Shown here: in pieces, positions 35,062 through 43,624 of the stretch
Position numbering within the stretch: the first letter of the stretch is position 1
How the letters are laid out: each line of letters begins with the position of its first letter
DNA from: Streptomyces sp. DH24
GTDB lineage: Bacteria > Actinomycetota > Actinomycetes > Streptomycetales > Streptomycetaceae
NCBI RefSeq assembly: GCF_029813775.1
Contig: NZ_JARVKW010000014.1
Coordinates: 1-64,000, forward strand
Direction of reading: 5' to 3'
Length of the DNA: 64,000 bases
Program-made: the position numbers and the translations under genes
Notes under the pieces: generated by a model
What the model saw: only the letters and a program-made list of their open reading frames with translations
What the model was told of the DNA's origin: nothing
Database searches by the model: none

Positions 35062-36482
35062 CGGGCTCCCTCCGCCGCCCGGGTCATGAGCGTCGTCGAG
35101 GACCGCCCGTCGAGGTACGGCAGCAGCACCGCCTGTCCGCCCCATTCCTGCAGCAGCGCCGCCTCGGGCAGGTCCGCGCCGGTGTAGTCGCCGCCCTTGA
35201 CCCAGATGTCGGGGCGCAGGTCGGTCAGCAGCCGTTCCGGGGTGTCTTCGTCGAACACGGCCACCGCGTCGACGCATCCCAGGGCGAGCAGCACACGGAC
35301 CCGGTCGGCCAGCGGGTTGACGGGGCGGCCCTTTCCCTTGCGGCGCCGTACCGACGCGTCGGAATTGGCGCAGACGACGAGGCAGTCGCCGATGCGGCGG
35401 GCGGTCTGAAGCAGGCCGACGTGCCCGGCGTGCAGGAGGTCGAAGCACCCGCCTGCCGCGACGACGGTGCCGCCGGCGGCCCGCACCCGGTCGATCACCG
35501 TCCGCGGGTCGGGAGCCGCGTCCGCGCCGTCCTCACCCGGCGGCCGGGGACGCGCCTCGGACCCGGGGGCCGCCTCATCGGGTACGGCGCCCGCGCCGCC
35601 CGCGGCGACGAACCCGCTCGCGGCGACGACGGCGGCCTCGACGGCTTCGCCCACCAGCGTCCCGTCGGCCAGCTGCCCGGCCGCGGTGGCGGCGAACCGG
35701 TCGCCGGCACCGCAGGGGTCGCCGTGGTGCGCGGCCGGCGCCGGGACGAGCAGGGGATGGTCACCGTACGAGAGCAGAGCACCGTGCGTTCCCATGGTCA
35801 CCGCCACGGAGGTCGCGCCCCAGTGCCGTACGAGTGCGGCGGCCTCGCGGGCGACGGCGCGCAGGTCACTGCCCGGCGCGCCGCCGGAGTCCGGTGGTCC
35901 GGCGGCCTCGGCGAACGTGCGTGCCTCAGACCGCGCCGGCGTCACCAGCCGGGTGCCGGGCACCGGCGGCCCACCTCGCGGATGCGGGTCCCACACCACC
36001 GGCGGATGCCCGGCCAGGATATCGCGCAGGGCGTCCGCCGCGCCCCGGCCGTAGTCGGAGACCAGCACGGCCGGGGCCGATCGGACCGTCTCGCGGGCCT
36101 CGTCGGTGGCCCCGCGGGCGCGGCCGTCACCGCGGTCCAGCCGCACCACCGGGCGGCCCTGTGCCAGCACACGGGTCTTCTCCGACAGGGCGCCGGACAG
36201 CGGCAGACCGATCACCCTCACCCGGCCGTCGAGCAGCCGGCGCAACTCCTCGCTCGCCGGGTCGTCGCCCATGCCGGTGATCAGGGTGACGTCCCGGCCG
36301 TCCGCAGCCGCGAGGCACGCCGCGAGGGCGGCGCCGCCCGGCCGTGCCCGCCGTCCCTGCTCGGTGACGACCGGTACGGGCGCGTCGGGGGCGAGCCGGT
36401 CGGCGGTGCCGCTCAGGTCGCGGTCGAGCAGGGCGTCGCCGACCACGACGAGGGGGGTCTTGCCGGAGCGTGCCACAGTCAC
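35058..36482 (-). CDS. hldE: Bifunctional heptose-7-phosphate kinase / heptose-1-phosphate adenylyltransferase
   Basis: 474 aa with two domains. The N-terminal ribokinase-fold kinase has GDALLDRDLSGTADRLAPDA, VSDYGRGAADAL and GDPCGAGDRFAATAAG (anion hole and catalytic Asp). The C-terminal nucleotidyltransferase has GGCFDLLHAGHVGLLQTAR and DIWVKGGDYTGADLP. It phosphorylates D-glycero-D-manno-heptose 7-phosphate and later activates heptose 1-phosphate with ATP. GTG 36482 overlaps the gmhA TGA; a second GTG six bases on is possible. A 30-residue Pro/Glu/Gly linker joins the domains. Confidence 0.9.
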   Translation of the reverse strand: MTVARSGKTPLVVVGDALLDRDLSGTADRLAPDAPVPVVTEQGRRARPGGAALAACLAAADGRDVTLITGMGDDPASEELRRLLDGRVRVIGLPLSGALSEKTRVLAQGRPVVRLDRGDGRARGATDEARETVRSAPAVLVSDYGRGAADALRDILAGHPPVVWDPHPRGGPPVPGTRLVTPARSEARTFAEAAGPPDSGGAPGSDLRAVAREAAALVRHWGATSVAVTMGTHGALLSYGDHPLLVPAPAAHHGDPCGAGDRFAATAAGQLADGTLVGEAVEAAVVAASGFVAAGGAGAVPDEAAPGSEARPRPPGEDGADAAPDPRTVIDRVRAAGGTVVAAGGCFDLLHAGHVGLLQTARRIGDCLVVCANSDASVRRRKGKGRPVNPLADRVRVLLALGCVDAVAVFDEDTPERLLTDLRPDIWVKGGDYTGADLPEAALLQEWGGQAVLLPYLDGRSSTTLMTRAAEGAR

Positions 36483-37066
36483 CTCTTGATCCTCTCCAGC
36501 GCCGCGTCGAACGCAGCGCACACCATGTGCACCGCTACCAGGTGGAGTTCCTGGACGGTGGCCGCCGTGGGCGCCTCCACGCACAGGGCTTCGTCGCTGC
36601 CGGCCAGCAGCGGGTTGGGGGCCGGTCCGGTCAGTGCCCACACGTTCAGGCCCGCAGCGCGCCCTGCGTCGGCGGCCGACAGCAGGTTGGCGCTGGCGCC
36701 GGACGTGGACAGCAGCATCAGCACGTCGCCGGGACGACCGTGGGCGCGTACCTGGCGGGCGAACACTTCGTCCACGCCGTAGTCGTTGGCGATGGCGGTG
36801 GTGCTGGAGGTGTCGGCGTGCAGGGCGATCGCGGAGAAGGCAGGGCGGTCGTCGCGGTAGCGGCCGACGAGTTCGGCGGTCAGGTGCTGGGCCTGGGCCG
36901 CGCTGCCGCCGTTGCCCGCGGCCAGCAGCCGGCCCCCGCCGGAGAGCACCTCGGCGAGCAGCCCGCCCCAGTGCTCGGTGAGAGGAGCCCGGCCACGGAA
37001 CCGGGCCAGGGCGTCCAGGAGTTCGTCGCAGTGCGTGACGACGGACGATTCGGCGTGGGTGCTCAT
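36479..37066 (-). CDS. gmhA: Sedoheptulose-7-phosphate isomerase
   Basis: 195 aa SIS-domain enzyme. GNGGSAAQAQHLTAELVGRY and STTAIANDYGVDEVFARQV are GmhA signatures, with His/Glu positions for the isomerisation; MLLSTSGASANLLSAADA binds phosphate. It makes D-glycero-D-manno-heptose 7-phosphate, the substrate of HldE directly downstream (GTGA overlap). The start overlaps the stop of the GT4 gene. Confidence 0.9.
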   Translation of the reverse strand: MSTHAESSVVTHCDELLDALARFRGRAPLTEHWGGLLAEVLSGGGRLLAAGNGGSAAQAQHLTAELVGRYRDDRPAFSAIALHADTSSTTAIANDYGVDEVFARQVRAHGRPGDVLMLLSTSGASANLLSAADAGRAAGLNVWALTGPAPNPLLAGSDEALCVEAPTAATVQELHLVAVHMVCAAFDAALERIKR

Positions 37067-38283
37067 CAGGCGACCTCCGTACGCAGTTCACGGCCCACGG
37101 CGGTCTGCCGGTAGACCTGTTCCACTCCGTCCGCCACGCGCTGCCAGGTGTAGCGGGCGAGTACACGCTCGCGGCCGGCCGCGCCGAAGCGGTTACGCAT
37201 GCGGTCGTGCCCGAGCAGATCGCGGACGGTGGCGGCGATCGTCGGGGCGTCGCCCGGCGGCACGAGCCGTCCGGTGCGGCCGTCGGCGACGGTGTCCCGG
37301 TGACCACCGACGGCGGTGGCGACGACGGGTGTACCGCAGGCCATGGCCTCCAACGGGACGATGCCGAACGGTTCGTACACGGGAGTGCACAGGACCAGGT
37401 CCGCGCTGCCCATCAGCGCGGGCATCCGGCGCGGGTCGACGGCACCGAGCAGCCGTACCCGGTCGGCCACTCCTTGCTCCTCGGCCAGTTTCAGCAGCCG
37501 TCGGGCTTCGGGCTCGGCGTGCAACCGGTCGGAGGGCGGGCCGCCGGCGATGACCAGTTCGGTGTCCGGGATCTGGGTGAGGGCGCGGATCGCCTGGTCG
37601 TAGCCCTTGCGGGGGACCAGTCGGCCGCAGGCGAGCAGCCGGTGCCGCTGCTCCCGCCCGGGAGCGTCGGCGGTGTCCGTCCGAGGGTGGAAGTGGTCGG
37701 TGTCGACGCCGCACGGCACCACGGACACCCGGCTGGAGGACACGCCCATAGCGGCGAGCTCCTCCTGCTCGTCGGTGCAGGTGGCCAGGATCCGTTCGCA
37801 GGTGAGGCCGATGTGCCGTTCGATGCCGACGCGTTCGGGCGGGCTGGTGTCGTCCTGGCCCTGGTGGCGGCGCTTGACGGTGCCGAGGGCGTGGAACGTC
37901 TGGACCACGGGGATGCCGTACGGGTGCGCGCCGATCCGAGCGGCCATACCCGACATCCAGAAGTGGGCGTGCACGACGTCCGGCCGGCCCCGCCGCCAGG
38001 CCCGGGTGAGGTACGCGCCGAAGTCGGGCATGTGGGGCAACAGTCCGTCTTTGGCAATCACCTCGGGCGGTCCGGCGGGCACGTGCTCGACGACGGCACC
38101 GCCGGGCAGCGGCACGCGGTCGGGCAGATCGGCCGCGTCACGGCGGGTGTACACGGTGACGTCGTGGCCGCGACGCGCCAACTCCTCGCTGAGCCGTGCC
38201 ACATACACGTTCTGGCCGCCGGCGTCGACACCGCCGAGCGCGGCGAGAGGGCTCGCGTGCTCGGACACCATGGCGATCCTCAT
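37066..38283 (-). CDS. Glycosyltransferase family 4
   Basis: 405 aa, GT-B fold. MRIAMVSEHASPLAALGGVD and GGQNVYVARLSEELARRGHD form the acceptor loop, and PDVVHAHFWMSGMAARI follows. The donor site is GRLVPRKGYDQAIRALTQI and the E-x7-E motif VYEPFGIVPLEAMACGTPV. Similar to actinobacterial enzymes using UDP- or GDP-sugars. Stop and start overlap both neighbours. It is followed by gmhA. Confidence 0.88.
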   Translation of the reverse strand: MRIAMVSEHASPLAALGGVDAGGQNVYVARLSEELARRGHDVTVYTRRDAADLPDRVPLPGGAVVEHVPAGPPEVIAKDGLLPHMPDFGAYLTRAWRRGRPDVVHAHFWMSGMAARIGAHPYGIPVVQTFHALGTVKRRHQGQDDTSPPERVGIERHIGLTCERILATCTDEQEELAAMGVSSSRVSVVPCGVDTDHFHPRTDTADAPGREQRHRLLACGRLVPRKGYDQAIRALTQIPDTELVIAGGPPSDRLHAEPEARRLLKLAEEQGVADRVRLLGAVDPRRMPALMGSADLVLCTPVYEPFGIVPLEAMACGTPVVATAVGGHRDTVADGRTGRLVPPGDAPTIAATVRDLLGHDRMRNRFGAAGRERVLARYTWQRVADGVEQVYRQTAVGRELRTEVA

Positions 38284-39236
38284 CGGGTCACCTCCTTCAG
38301 CAGCCGCTCCCAGTCGTCCAGGAAGCGGGACAGCCCGTAGCGGGCCAGTGCCGCCGCCCGTGCGTCCTCGCCGACCGTGCGGGCGTGCAGCGGGTCGGTG
38401 ATGAAGTCGCGGACGGCGTCGGTCAGTACGTCGATGCGGTTGGAGACCACACCGGCGCCGGTTGGTACGGCCTCTGTGACCTCGGTGGTGGCGAGGGCGA
38501 CCACGGGCATGCCGAGGTGCATGGCCTCCAGCAGGGACAGCCCGAGGGAGGTCCAGCGCACGGGGTGTGCGTAGACGCGGCGGCGGGCCATCTCGGCGTG
38601 CAGGTCGTGCTGGACCAGCTCGTACGAGCGGCAGCGCTCGGGTGGAATGCGGAGGTGGTCGGCGAGGCCGTCGGTTTTCATGCCGAAGACGTCCAGCGGG
38701 GCGGCTTCGGCGAACGTCGGCAGCAAGTCGGTCCCGGTGGTACGGCCGCGCCGGATCGGCTCGTTGACGGCGACGGCCGCGTGCGGGATCTCTCCGGTCC
38801 ACAGGGGACCGGGGTCGACGATGCCGTGTTCGATGACGGTGGTCTCGGCACTTCCGGCGTCCCACATCAGGCGGTTGAAGTGGGTGACGTGGACCAGCGG
38901 CACACCGGGCAGGTCGCTGACCGGATGCCGGGGGTCCGGTACTCCGGGAGAGCCGTGGGGAGCGTTGTGCTCCAGGTACACCATGGGCGGGCGGCGGCCC
39001 AGCCACTGTTCCACGAGGGTGTACTCGTGCGGGCGTTGAAGGATCACGACGTCGATGTCGGCGTCCCGCAGCCGTTCCGGCGGGAGTTCGATCACCGACT
39101 CCGGCCAGTCGAAGGTGCGGGCGCGGCCGAGTCCGTCGGGTCCGCGGTCCGGGGTGACGGGGACGACGTAGGTATGCGGGCCCTGTACGAAGGCCGTGGT
39201 CCACGACCCGTGGACGTGCCAGATCAGGATCCTCAT
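38280..39236 (-). CDS. Glycosyltransferase (GT4-like, GT-B fold)
   Basis: 318 aa from ATG 39236. MRILIWHVHGSWTTAFVQGP resembles a subfamily of Streptomyces glycosyltransferases. The C-terminal half has SYELVQHDLHAEMARRRVYA and GLSLLEAMHLGMPVVALATT, the E-x7-E type donor motif (SLLEAM). The N-terminal half is less conserved. Overlaps both neighbours by 4 bases. The frame upstream to 39299 is within the GT9 gene and is not used. Confidence 0.82.
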   Translation of the reverse strand: MRILIWHVHGSWTTAFVQGPHTYVVPVTPDRGPDGLGRARTFDWPESVIELPPERLRDADIDVVILQRPHEYTLVEQWLGRRPPMVYLEHNAPHGSPGVPDPRHPVSDLPGVPLVHVTHFNRLMWDAGSAETTVIEHGIVDPGPLWTGEIPHAAVAVNEPIRRGRTTGTDLLPTFAEAAPLDVFGMKTDGLADHLRIPPERCRSYELVQHDLHAEMARRRVYAHPVRWTSLGLSLLEAMHLGMPVVALATTEVTEAVPTGAGVVSNRIDVLTDAVRDFITDPLHARTVGEDARAAALARYGLSRFLDDWERLLKEVTR

Positions 39237-40222
39237 TCCACGACCATCACTTTCTCCACGGCGGCCACCACATCCTCCGCGGTGACGGACTGCAGGCATG
39301 GATGGCCGGGCACCGGGCAGTCCCGGGCGCGGCTGTCCGCGCAGGGCGCGTCCTGGTCGCCGAGCAGCATGTGCGGGACGCCGTAGGGGTACCAGCGTTC
39401 CGCGGGGACGACAGGGGCGAACAGGGACACCACCGGGGTGCCGACGGCGGCGGCGAGGTGGGCGGGGCCGGTGTTGCCGGTGACGACGGCCCGCGCGCCG
39501 GCCAGCACGCCGGCCAGTTCCACGGCGTCGGTACGGCCGCCGAGGTCGAGGCCGTGGTCACCGGCGACGTACGCGGTCAGCTCGCGCTCCCCGGGACCGC
39601 CGGTCACCACGGCCCGGTGCCCGGCCACCGACAGTTCACGCACCGCCTCGGCGCACCGCTCCCGGCTCCAGGCCCGGGCGGGCACGCTGGCCCCGGGGTG
39701 CAGTACGACGTACGGCTCCGGTCCGGTCAGCCGGAGGGCGTTGGGCGGGTGCAGCACGCGCAGTCGGCCGTCGTCGACGCGGGGGAAGCCCGCGGCCTCG
39801 GCGAGGTCGAGGGCGGCCTCCGCCTCGTGGGCGTGCGGGGCGCGGTGGTGGCGCACGTCGAGCAGGGAGCCGGGGTAGTCGTCGCTGTCGGCGGCGATGA
39901 AGCCGACGCCGGCCAGGCGCAGCAGCAGGGCGGCGGGCAGCGGCGACTGGTGGAAGGAGGTGAGGATCAGCGCGGTGTCGGCGTCGATGGTGTCGACGAG
40001 CAGCTCGACCTCGCCGCGGCCCACGGGCGGGGGCGTGAAGCCCACCCACGGCGCGTCCCAGACCAGGATGTCGTCCACGCCCGGCAACATGCGGGCGGCA
40101 GGGGCGCCGGCCGGTCCGCACAGAACGGTGACGTGGTCGGCCCGGGCCGCGACGGCACGGATGGCCGGTCCGGCGAGCAGCATGTCGCCGAAGCTGTCCA
40201 GGCGGGTGACCAGGGCCCTCAT
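39233..40222 (-). CDS. Glycosyltransferase family 9 (heptosyltransferase-like), second copy
   Basis: 329 aa. RALVTRLDSFGDMLLAGPAI opens the GT-B fold. VVLHPGASVPARAWSRERCA and VVTGNTGPAHLAAAVGTPVV give the ADP-heptose-type donor site. A C-terminal Cys-rich stretch (APCADSRARDCPVPGHPC) is a likely metal or disulfide loop seen in some GT9 enzymes. Second heptosyltransferase of the operon, about as distant from the first as separate specificities would require. Overlaps gmhB upstream. Confidence 0.88.
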   Translation of the reverse strand: MRALVTRLDSFGDMLLAGPAIRAVAARADHVTVLCGPAGAPAARMLPGVDDILVWDAPWVGFTPPPVGRGEVELLVDTIDADTALILTSFHQSPLPAALLLRLAGVGFIAADSDDYPGSLLDVRHHRAPHAHEAEAALDLAEAAGFPRVDDGRLRVLHPPNALRLTGPEPYVVLHPGASVPARAWSRERCAEAVRELSVAGHRAVVTGGPGERELTAYVAGDHGLDLGGRTDAVELAGVLAGARAVVTGNTGPAHLAAAVGTPVVSLFAPVVPAERWYPYGVPHMLLGDQDAPCADSRARDCPVPGHPCLQSVTAEDVVAAVEKVMVVE

Positions 40223-40809
40223 CGGATGCTCCCGGTGATCTCGTGGGCGGCTGTGACAGGCCGCCGGCCGACTGGAAACCGTCCGGACGGCCGCTGGGAC
40301 AGCACGGTGCGCACGGCCGTCGACAGGTCGCGTGCCACGTGTTCGGCAGCCGCGATCTCCTCCGGCCGGGTCTGCGCGGTGGGGACGAGGACACCGAGGG
40401 CACCGGCCCGGCTCGCGGCCTCGACGTCGGCTCCTATGTCGCCGATCACGGCGATCCGCTCCGTCGGAGTGCGCAGCCGGTCGGCGGCCCGGAGGATCAT
40501 GCCGGGCCGGGGTTTGCGGCAGTGGCAGCCGTCGTCGGGGCCGTGCGGGCAGACGGCCCACATGTCGAAGGGGCCGAGCAAGGCGTCGATCCGCTCGTTG
40601 ACACGGCGGACGTCGGCGGTGGAGAGCAGCCCGCGAGCGATGCCGGACTGGTTGGTGACGACGCCGGTGCCGATGCCGCGGGCGCGCAGCGAGTCGAGTG
40701 CCTCGCGGGCGCCGTCGACCGGGCGGACCAGATCGGGCTCGCCGTTGTAGGGGACGTCGTGGACGAGGGTGCCGTCGCGGTCGAACAGCACGAGGTCGAT
40801 CTCGTTCAC
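40219..40809 (-). CDS. gmhB: D-glycero-D-manno-heptose 1,7-bisphosphate phosphatase (GmhB-type HAD)
   Basis: 196 aa HAD phosphatase. VLFDRDGTLVHDVPYNG contains the DxDGT nucleophile. VVTNQSGIARGLLS is motif II, and CPHGPDDGCHCRKPRPGM is the zinc loop plus motif III Lys that typify GmhB. IAVIGDIGADVEAA is motif IV. It removes the C7 phosphate between the two HldE steps. GTG 40809 overlaps the stop of the GT2 gene. Confidence 0.9.
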   Translation of the reverse strand: MNEIDLVLFDRDGTLVHDVPYNGEPDLVRPVDGAREALDSLRARGIGTGVVTNQSGIARGLLSTADVRRVNERIDALLGPFDMWAVCPHGPDDGCHCRKPRPGMILRAADRLRTPTERIAVIGDIGADVEAASRAGALGVLVPTAQTRPEEIAAAEHVARDLSTAVRTVLSQRPSGRFPVGRRPVTAAHEITGSIR

Positions 40810-41804
40810 GACGTCACTTCCTGCCAGGGGGCGGCGTCTCGGTGGCGCCACAGCCCGCTCAGCCGGTGCCAGGTGGCGGCGGGCGGGATGAGCACGCTCG
40901 TGACGACCATGGTGTTCACCTCGTCGCGGGTGCGCGGTCCGGGCGCGATGCGTGCCCAGGTGAACTCGCCGGTGCCGGCGGCCCAGCCCAGTGCTGCGGC
41001 CGCGGCGGCCCGGCGGTGCCCGGTCAGGGCGAGGACGCCGGCGGCCAGACCCGCGGCCGTGATCGCGAGATGCCTGCGCAACCGGCCGCGCGGCGCCTCG
41101 GCCCGCTGCCACCAGTCCGGCCCGTGCAGGCGCCGCATCAGGGCGTCGTCGGCGTTGCCCCGCTGGGCACGCAGGGACACCCAGCGGCCGGCCGGCCGCA
41201 CAGGGTGCCGGGTGGTGCGCCGGCCCTGCCCGATGCTCCAGCCGGCGTCCAGCATCCGCAGTGCGAGGTCGGCGTCCTCGCGGAACGCCCGCCGGAATCG
41301 CTCGTCGAAGCCGCCGGTCTGCTTCAAAGCTTCGGCGCGGTACGCCATGTCGGCGGTGATCCAGCGCGCCCGGGCCAGTTTGGCGGTGCCGCGCTCCCAG
41401 TCGGTGGGCCGGCGCTCCCCCGGCAGCGGTACGGTGATGACGCCCTGCACACCACCGGTTCCGGGACCGGCCTCCGCGAGGTCCTGGGAGAGCTGGTCGC
41501 ACCAGTGCGGGCCGACCTGGACGTCGTCGTCGAGGAAGGCGACCCAGGGCGTGTTGACCGCGCGCAGTCCGGCGTTGCGGGCGGCGGCGGGTCCGCGCCC
41601 TCCGCTGTGGATCACCAGGGCGCGCTTGCGCAGATCGCCGAGGACGCCCAGCGAATGATCCAGCGCCGTGGCGTCCGGCTCCGGGCGGTCGTCGACGAGG
41701 ACGATCTTCTCGGGCTTCGGACCGGTCGCGGCGGCGAGCGCGGCGAGGCAGTCGGCGAGCGTGCCGCGCACCAGCGTGGGGATGACGACGGCGTAGGCGG
41801 TCAT
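40806..41804 (-). CDS. Glycosyltransferase family 2 with C-terminal membrane helices
   Basis: 332 aa. YAVVIPTLVRGTLADCLAAL, RGPAAARNAGLRAVNTPWVA and FLDDDVQVGP form the GT-A core with DDD. GGFDERFRRAFREDADLALR is the acceptor ED motif. After residue 230 come one or two hydrophobic helices (AITAAGLAAGVLALTG) anchoring it to the membrane. It starts four bases after the carbamoyltransferase stop. Priming or early transfer on a lipid acceptor would fit, but this is inference. Confidence 0.86.
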   Translation of the reverse strand: MTAYAVVIPTLVRGTLADCLAALAAATGPKPEKIVLVDDRPEPDATALDHSLGVLGDLRKRALVIHSGGRGPAAARNAGLRAVNTPWVAFLDDDVQVGPHWCDQLSQDLAEAGPGTGGVQGVITVPLPGERRPTDWERGTAKLARARWITADMAYRAEALKQTGGFDERFRRAFREDADLALRMLDAGWSIGQGRRTTRHPVRPAGRWVSLRAQRGNADDALMRRLHGPDWWQRAEAPRGRLRRHLAITAAGLAAGVLALTGHRRAAAAAALGWAAGTGEFTWARIAPGPRTRDEVNTMVVTSVLIPPAATWHRLSGLWRHRDAAPWQEVTS

Positions 41805-41807
41805 ACG

Positions 41808-43442
41808 TCAGGCCCTCCCGAACATCGCGCCCCGGCGCACCGCGTACGGCCCGATCGCCAGCAGGTCCACCGGTGCTGAGCCGAAGCACTCCAGGGCGTC
41901 GCGCGGATCGTCGACCATGGGCCGGCCGGCGGTGTTGAGGCTGGTGTTGACCACGACGGGCACCCCGGTGCGCTGCTCGAACGCGGTCAGCATGCGCGCC
42001 ACGAGCGGCTCCTGAGAGGCGTCGACGGTCTGGATGCGGGCGGTGCCGTCCACGTGCACCACGGCCGGGATGCGCTCACGCCACTCCGCGGCGACGTCGT
42101 GCACGAACAGCATGTACGGGCTGGGCAGCGGGCCACCGGAGAAGATCTCGTGGGCGCGTTCGGTGAGCACCATGGGCGCGACGGGCCGGAACTCCTCACG
42201 CCCCTTGACCCGGTTCAGCCGTTCCAGGTTCTCCGCCCGGCCCGGGTGGGCCAGCAGGGAGCGGTGCCCGAGAGCGCGCGGCCCGTACTCGCTGCGGCCC
42301 TGGAACCAGGCGACGACGCCGTCCCGGGCCAGTTCCCCGGCGACGGTCTCGGCGATGTCGGCCGGCTCCTCGAACGGGACCCCCGCCTCCTGGAGCCAGG
42401 CGCGGATCTCCTGGTCGCTCCAGCCGCGGCCGAGGGCGGCGCCGGACATCGGCTCCGGGTTCTCGGCCAGGTGCAGGGCGCCGCCGAGCGCGGTGCCGGC
42501 GTCCCCGGCGGCGGGCTGCACCCACACGTTCCGGTACGGGCCCTTCGTTGCGATCTTCGAGTTGGCGACGCAGTTCAGCGCGACGCCGCCGGCCAGGGCG
42601 AGGGTCTCACCGCCGGCCTCGCGGTGCAGCCAGTGCACGAGTTCGAGGAGGACCTCCTCCAGGACGGCCTGCGTGCTCGCGGCCAGGTCGGCGTGCTCCC
42701 GGGTCCACGGTTCGCCCTTGGCACGGGGAGGGGCCAGGGCGGCCCAGTCGACCCCGTGGGCGCGGAAGCCGCCGTCGCCCGTGGCGTGCACGTACTGCCG
42801 CAGCCGGGCCAGGTGGCGCGGGGTGCCGTAGGAGGCGAGCGCCATCACCTTGTACTCGTCACTGCTGCGCAGGAAGCCGAGGTGCTGGGTCAGGTCCTCA
42901 TAGAGCAGGCCGAGGGAGTCGGGCAGAGGCTGGGTGAAGAGCGTGTCCAGCTTGCCGTCGTCGTAGCGCCCGGCCAGGTGGGACGCGCACTCACCACGCC
43001 CGTCCAGGACGAGGACCGCGCTGTCGGGATGCGGGGCGGCACGTCCCGCGGAGGCGGCGTGCGCGACGTGATGGGGGACGAAGACGACCCGCTCGGGGTC
43101 GAGGCCGGGCAGGGCCTCGGCGAGGAACTCGGGGGCGCGGCGGGCGTAGTCCTGGCGCAGCGGGTCGAAGGGGTCGTCCAGGTCCATGTCGGCGGCGGGC
43201 CGGGCGAGCGCGGGGTCGTAGGAGTAGGTGACCGCGTCCAGCTCCTCCGGCCGGACACCGGCGTGTTCCAGGCACCAGCGGGCGGACAGCTCCGGCAACT
43301 CCCACGCCGAGAACGGCAGCGGGCGTTTGCCGTGCTTGCGCCGGCTGAAGCGCTCCTCCTCGGCCGCCGCGACCGTACGTCCGTCCACGACGAGGGCGGC
43401 GGCCGGATCGTGGAACAGGGCGTTGATACCAAGAATGCGCAT
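41808..43442 (-). CDS. NodU/CmcH-type O-carbamoyltransferase
   Basis: 544 aa, two-domain carbamoyltransferase. N-terminal: GINALFHDPAAALVVDGRTV, FVPHHVAHAASAG (metal His) and AVLVLDGRGECASHLAG. C-terminal YrdC-like: GRSEYGPRALGHRSLLAHPG and VNTSLNTAGRPMVDDPRDAL. It transfers carbamoyl from carbamoyl phosphate via carbamoyl-AMP to a sugar or other hydroxyl. Here the natural target is the glycan made by this operon. A 182-base gap upstream probably holds the operon promoter. Confidence 0.9.
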   Translation of the reverse strand: MRILGINALFHDPAAALVVDGRTVAAAEEERFSRRKHGKRPLPFSAWELPELSARWCLEHAGVRPEELDAVTYSYDPALARPAADMDLDDPFDPLRQDYARRAPEFLAEALPGLDPERVVFVPHHVAHAASAGRAAPHPDSAVLVLDGRGECASHLAGRYDDGKLDTLFTQPLPDSLGLLYEDLTQHLGFLRSSDEYKVMALASYGTPRHLARLRQYVHATGDGGFRAHGVDWAALAPPRAKGEPWTREHADLAASTQAVLEEVLLELVHWLHREAGGETLALAGGVALNCVANSKIATKGPYRNVWVQPAAGDAGTALGGALHLAENPEPMSGAALGRGWSDQEIRAWLQEAGVPFEEPADIAETVAGELARDGVVAWFQGRSEYGPRALGHRSLLAHPGRAENLERLNRVKGREEFRPVAPMVLTERAHEIFSGGPLPSPYMLFVHDVAAEWRERIPAVVHVDGTARIQTVDASQEPLVARMLTAFEQRTGVPVVVNTSLNTAGRPMVDDPRDALECFGSAPVDLLAIGPYAVRRGAMFGRA

Positions 43443-43624
43443 GAAGGGTGCTCCGTCCCGGACGGCATGCAGGGGCGCTCTGGCCTCGCGGGTCCCGCAC
43501 CGCAGTCATCTCAAACACTTGGAGGCAGCTCGCCCGGAAGCCCTCGCGTTCGTTCCTCTCCGTGACTGTGCGGGCGCAGGACCCTCCTTTGGACCGGAGC
43601 TGCGTTCACACGGCGAGCGTTACT

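Noticed and set aside
34524..36782. 752-codon plus-strand frame opposite GT9 and hldE
   Set aside because: Shadow frame caused by third-position GC; Arg/Gly/Ala-rich and without motifs.
35058..37307. Long minus-strand frame extending hldE upstream through gmhA
   Set aside because: gmhA is clearly coded in another frame there, and GTG 36482 gives a standard HldE start.
42054..43565. 503-codon plus-strand frame opposite the carbamoyltransferase
   Set aside because: Antisense shadow without domain similarity.
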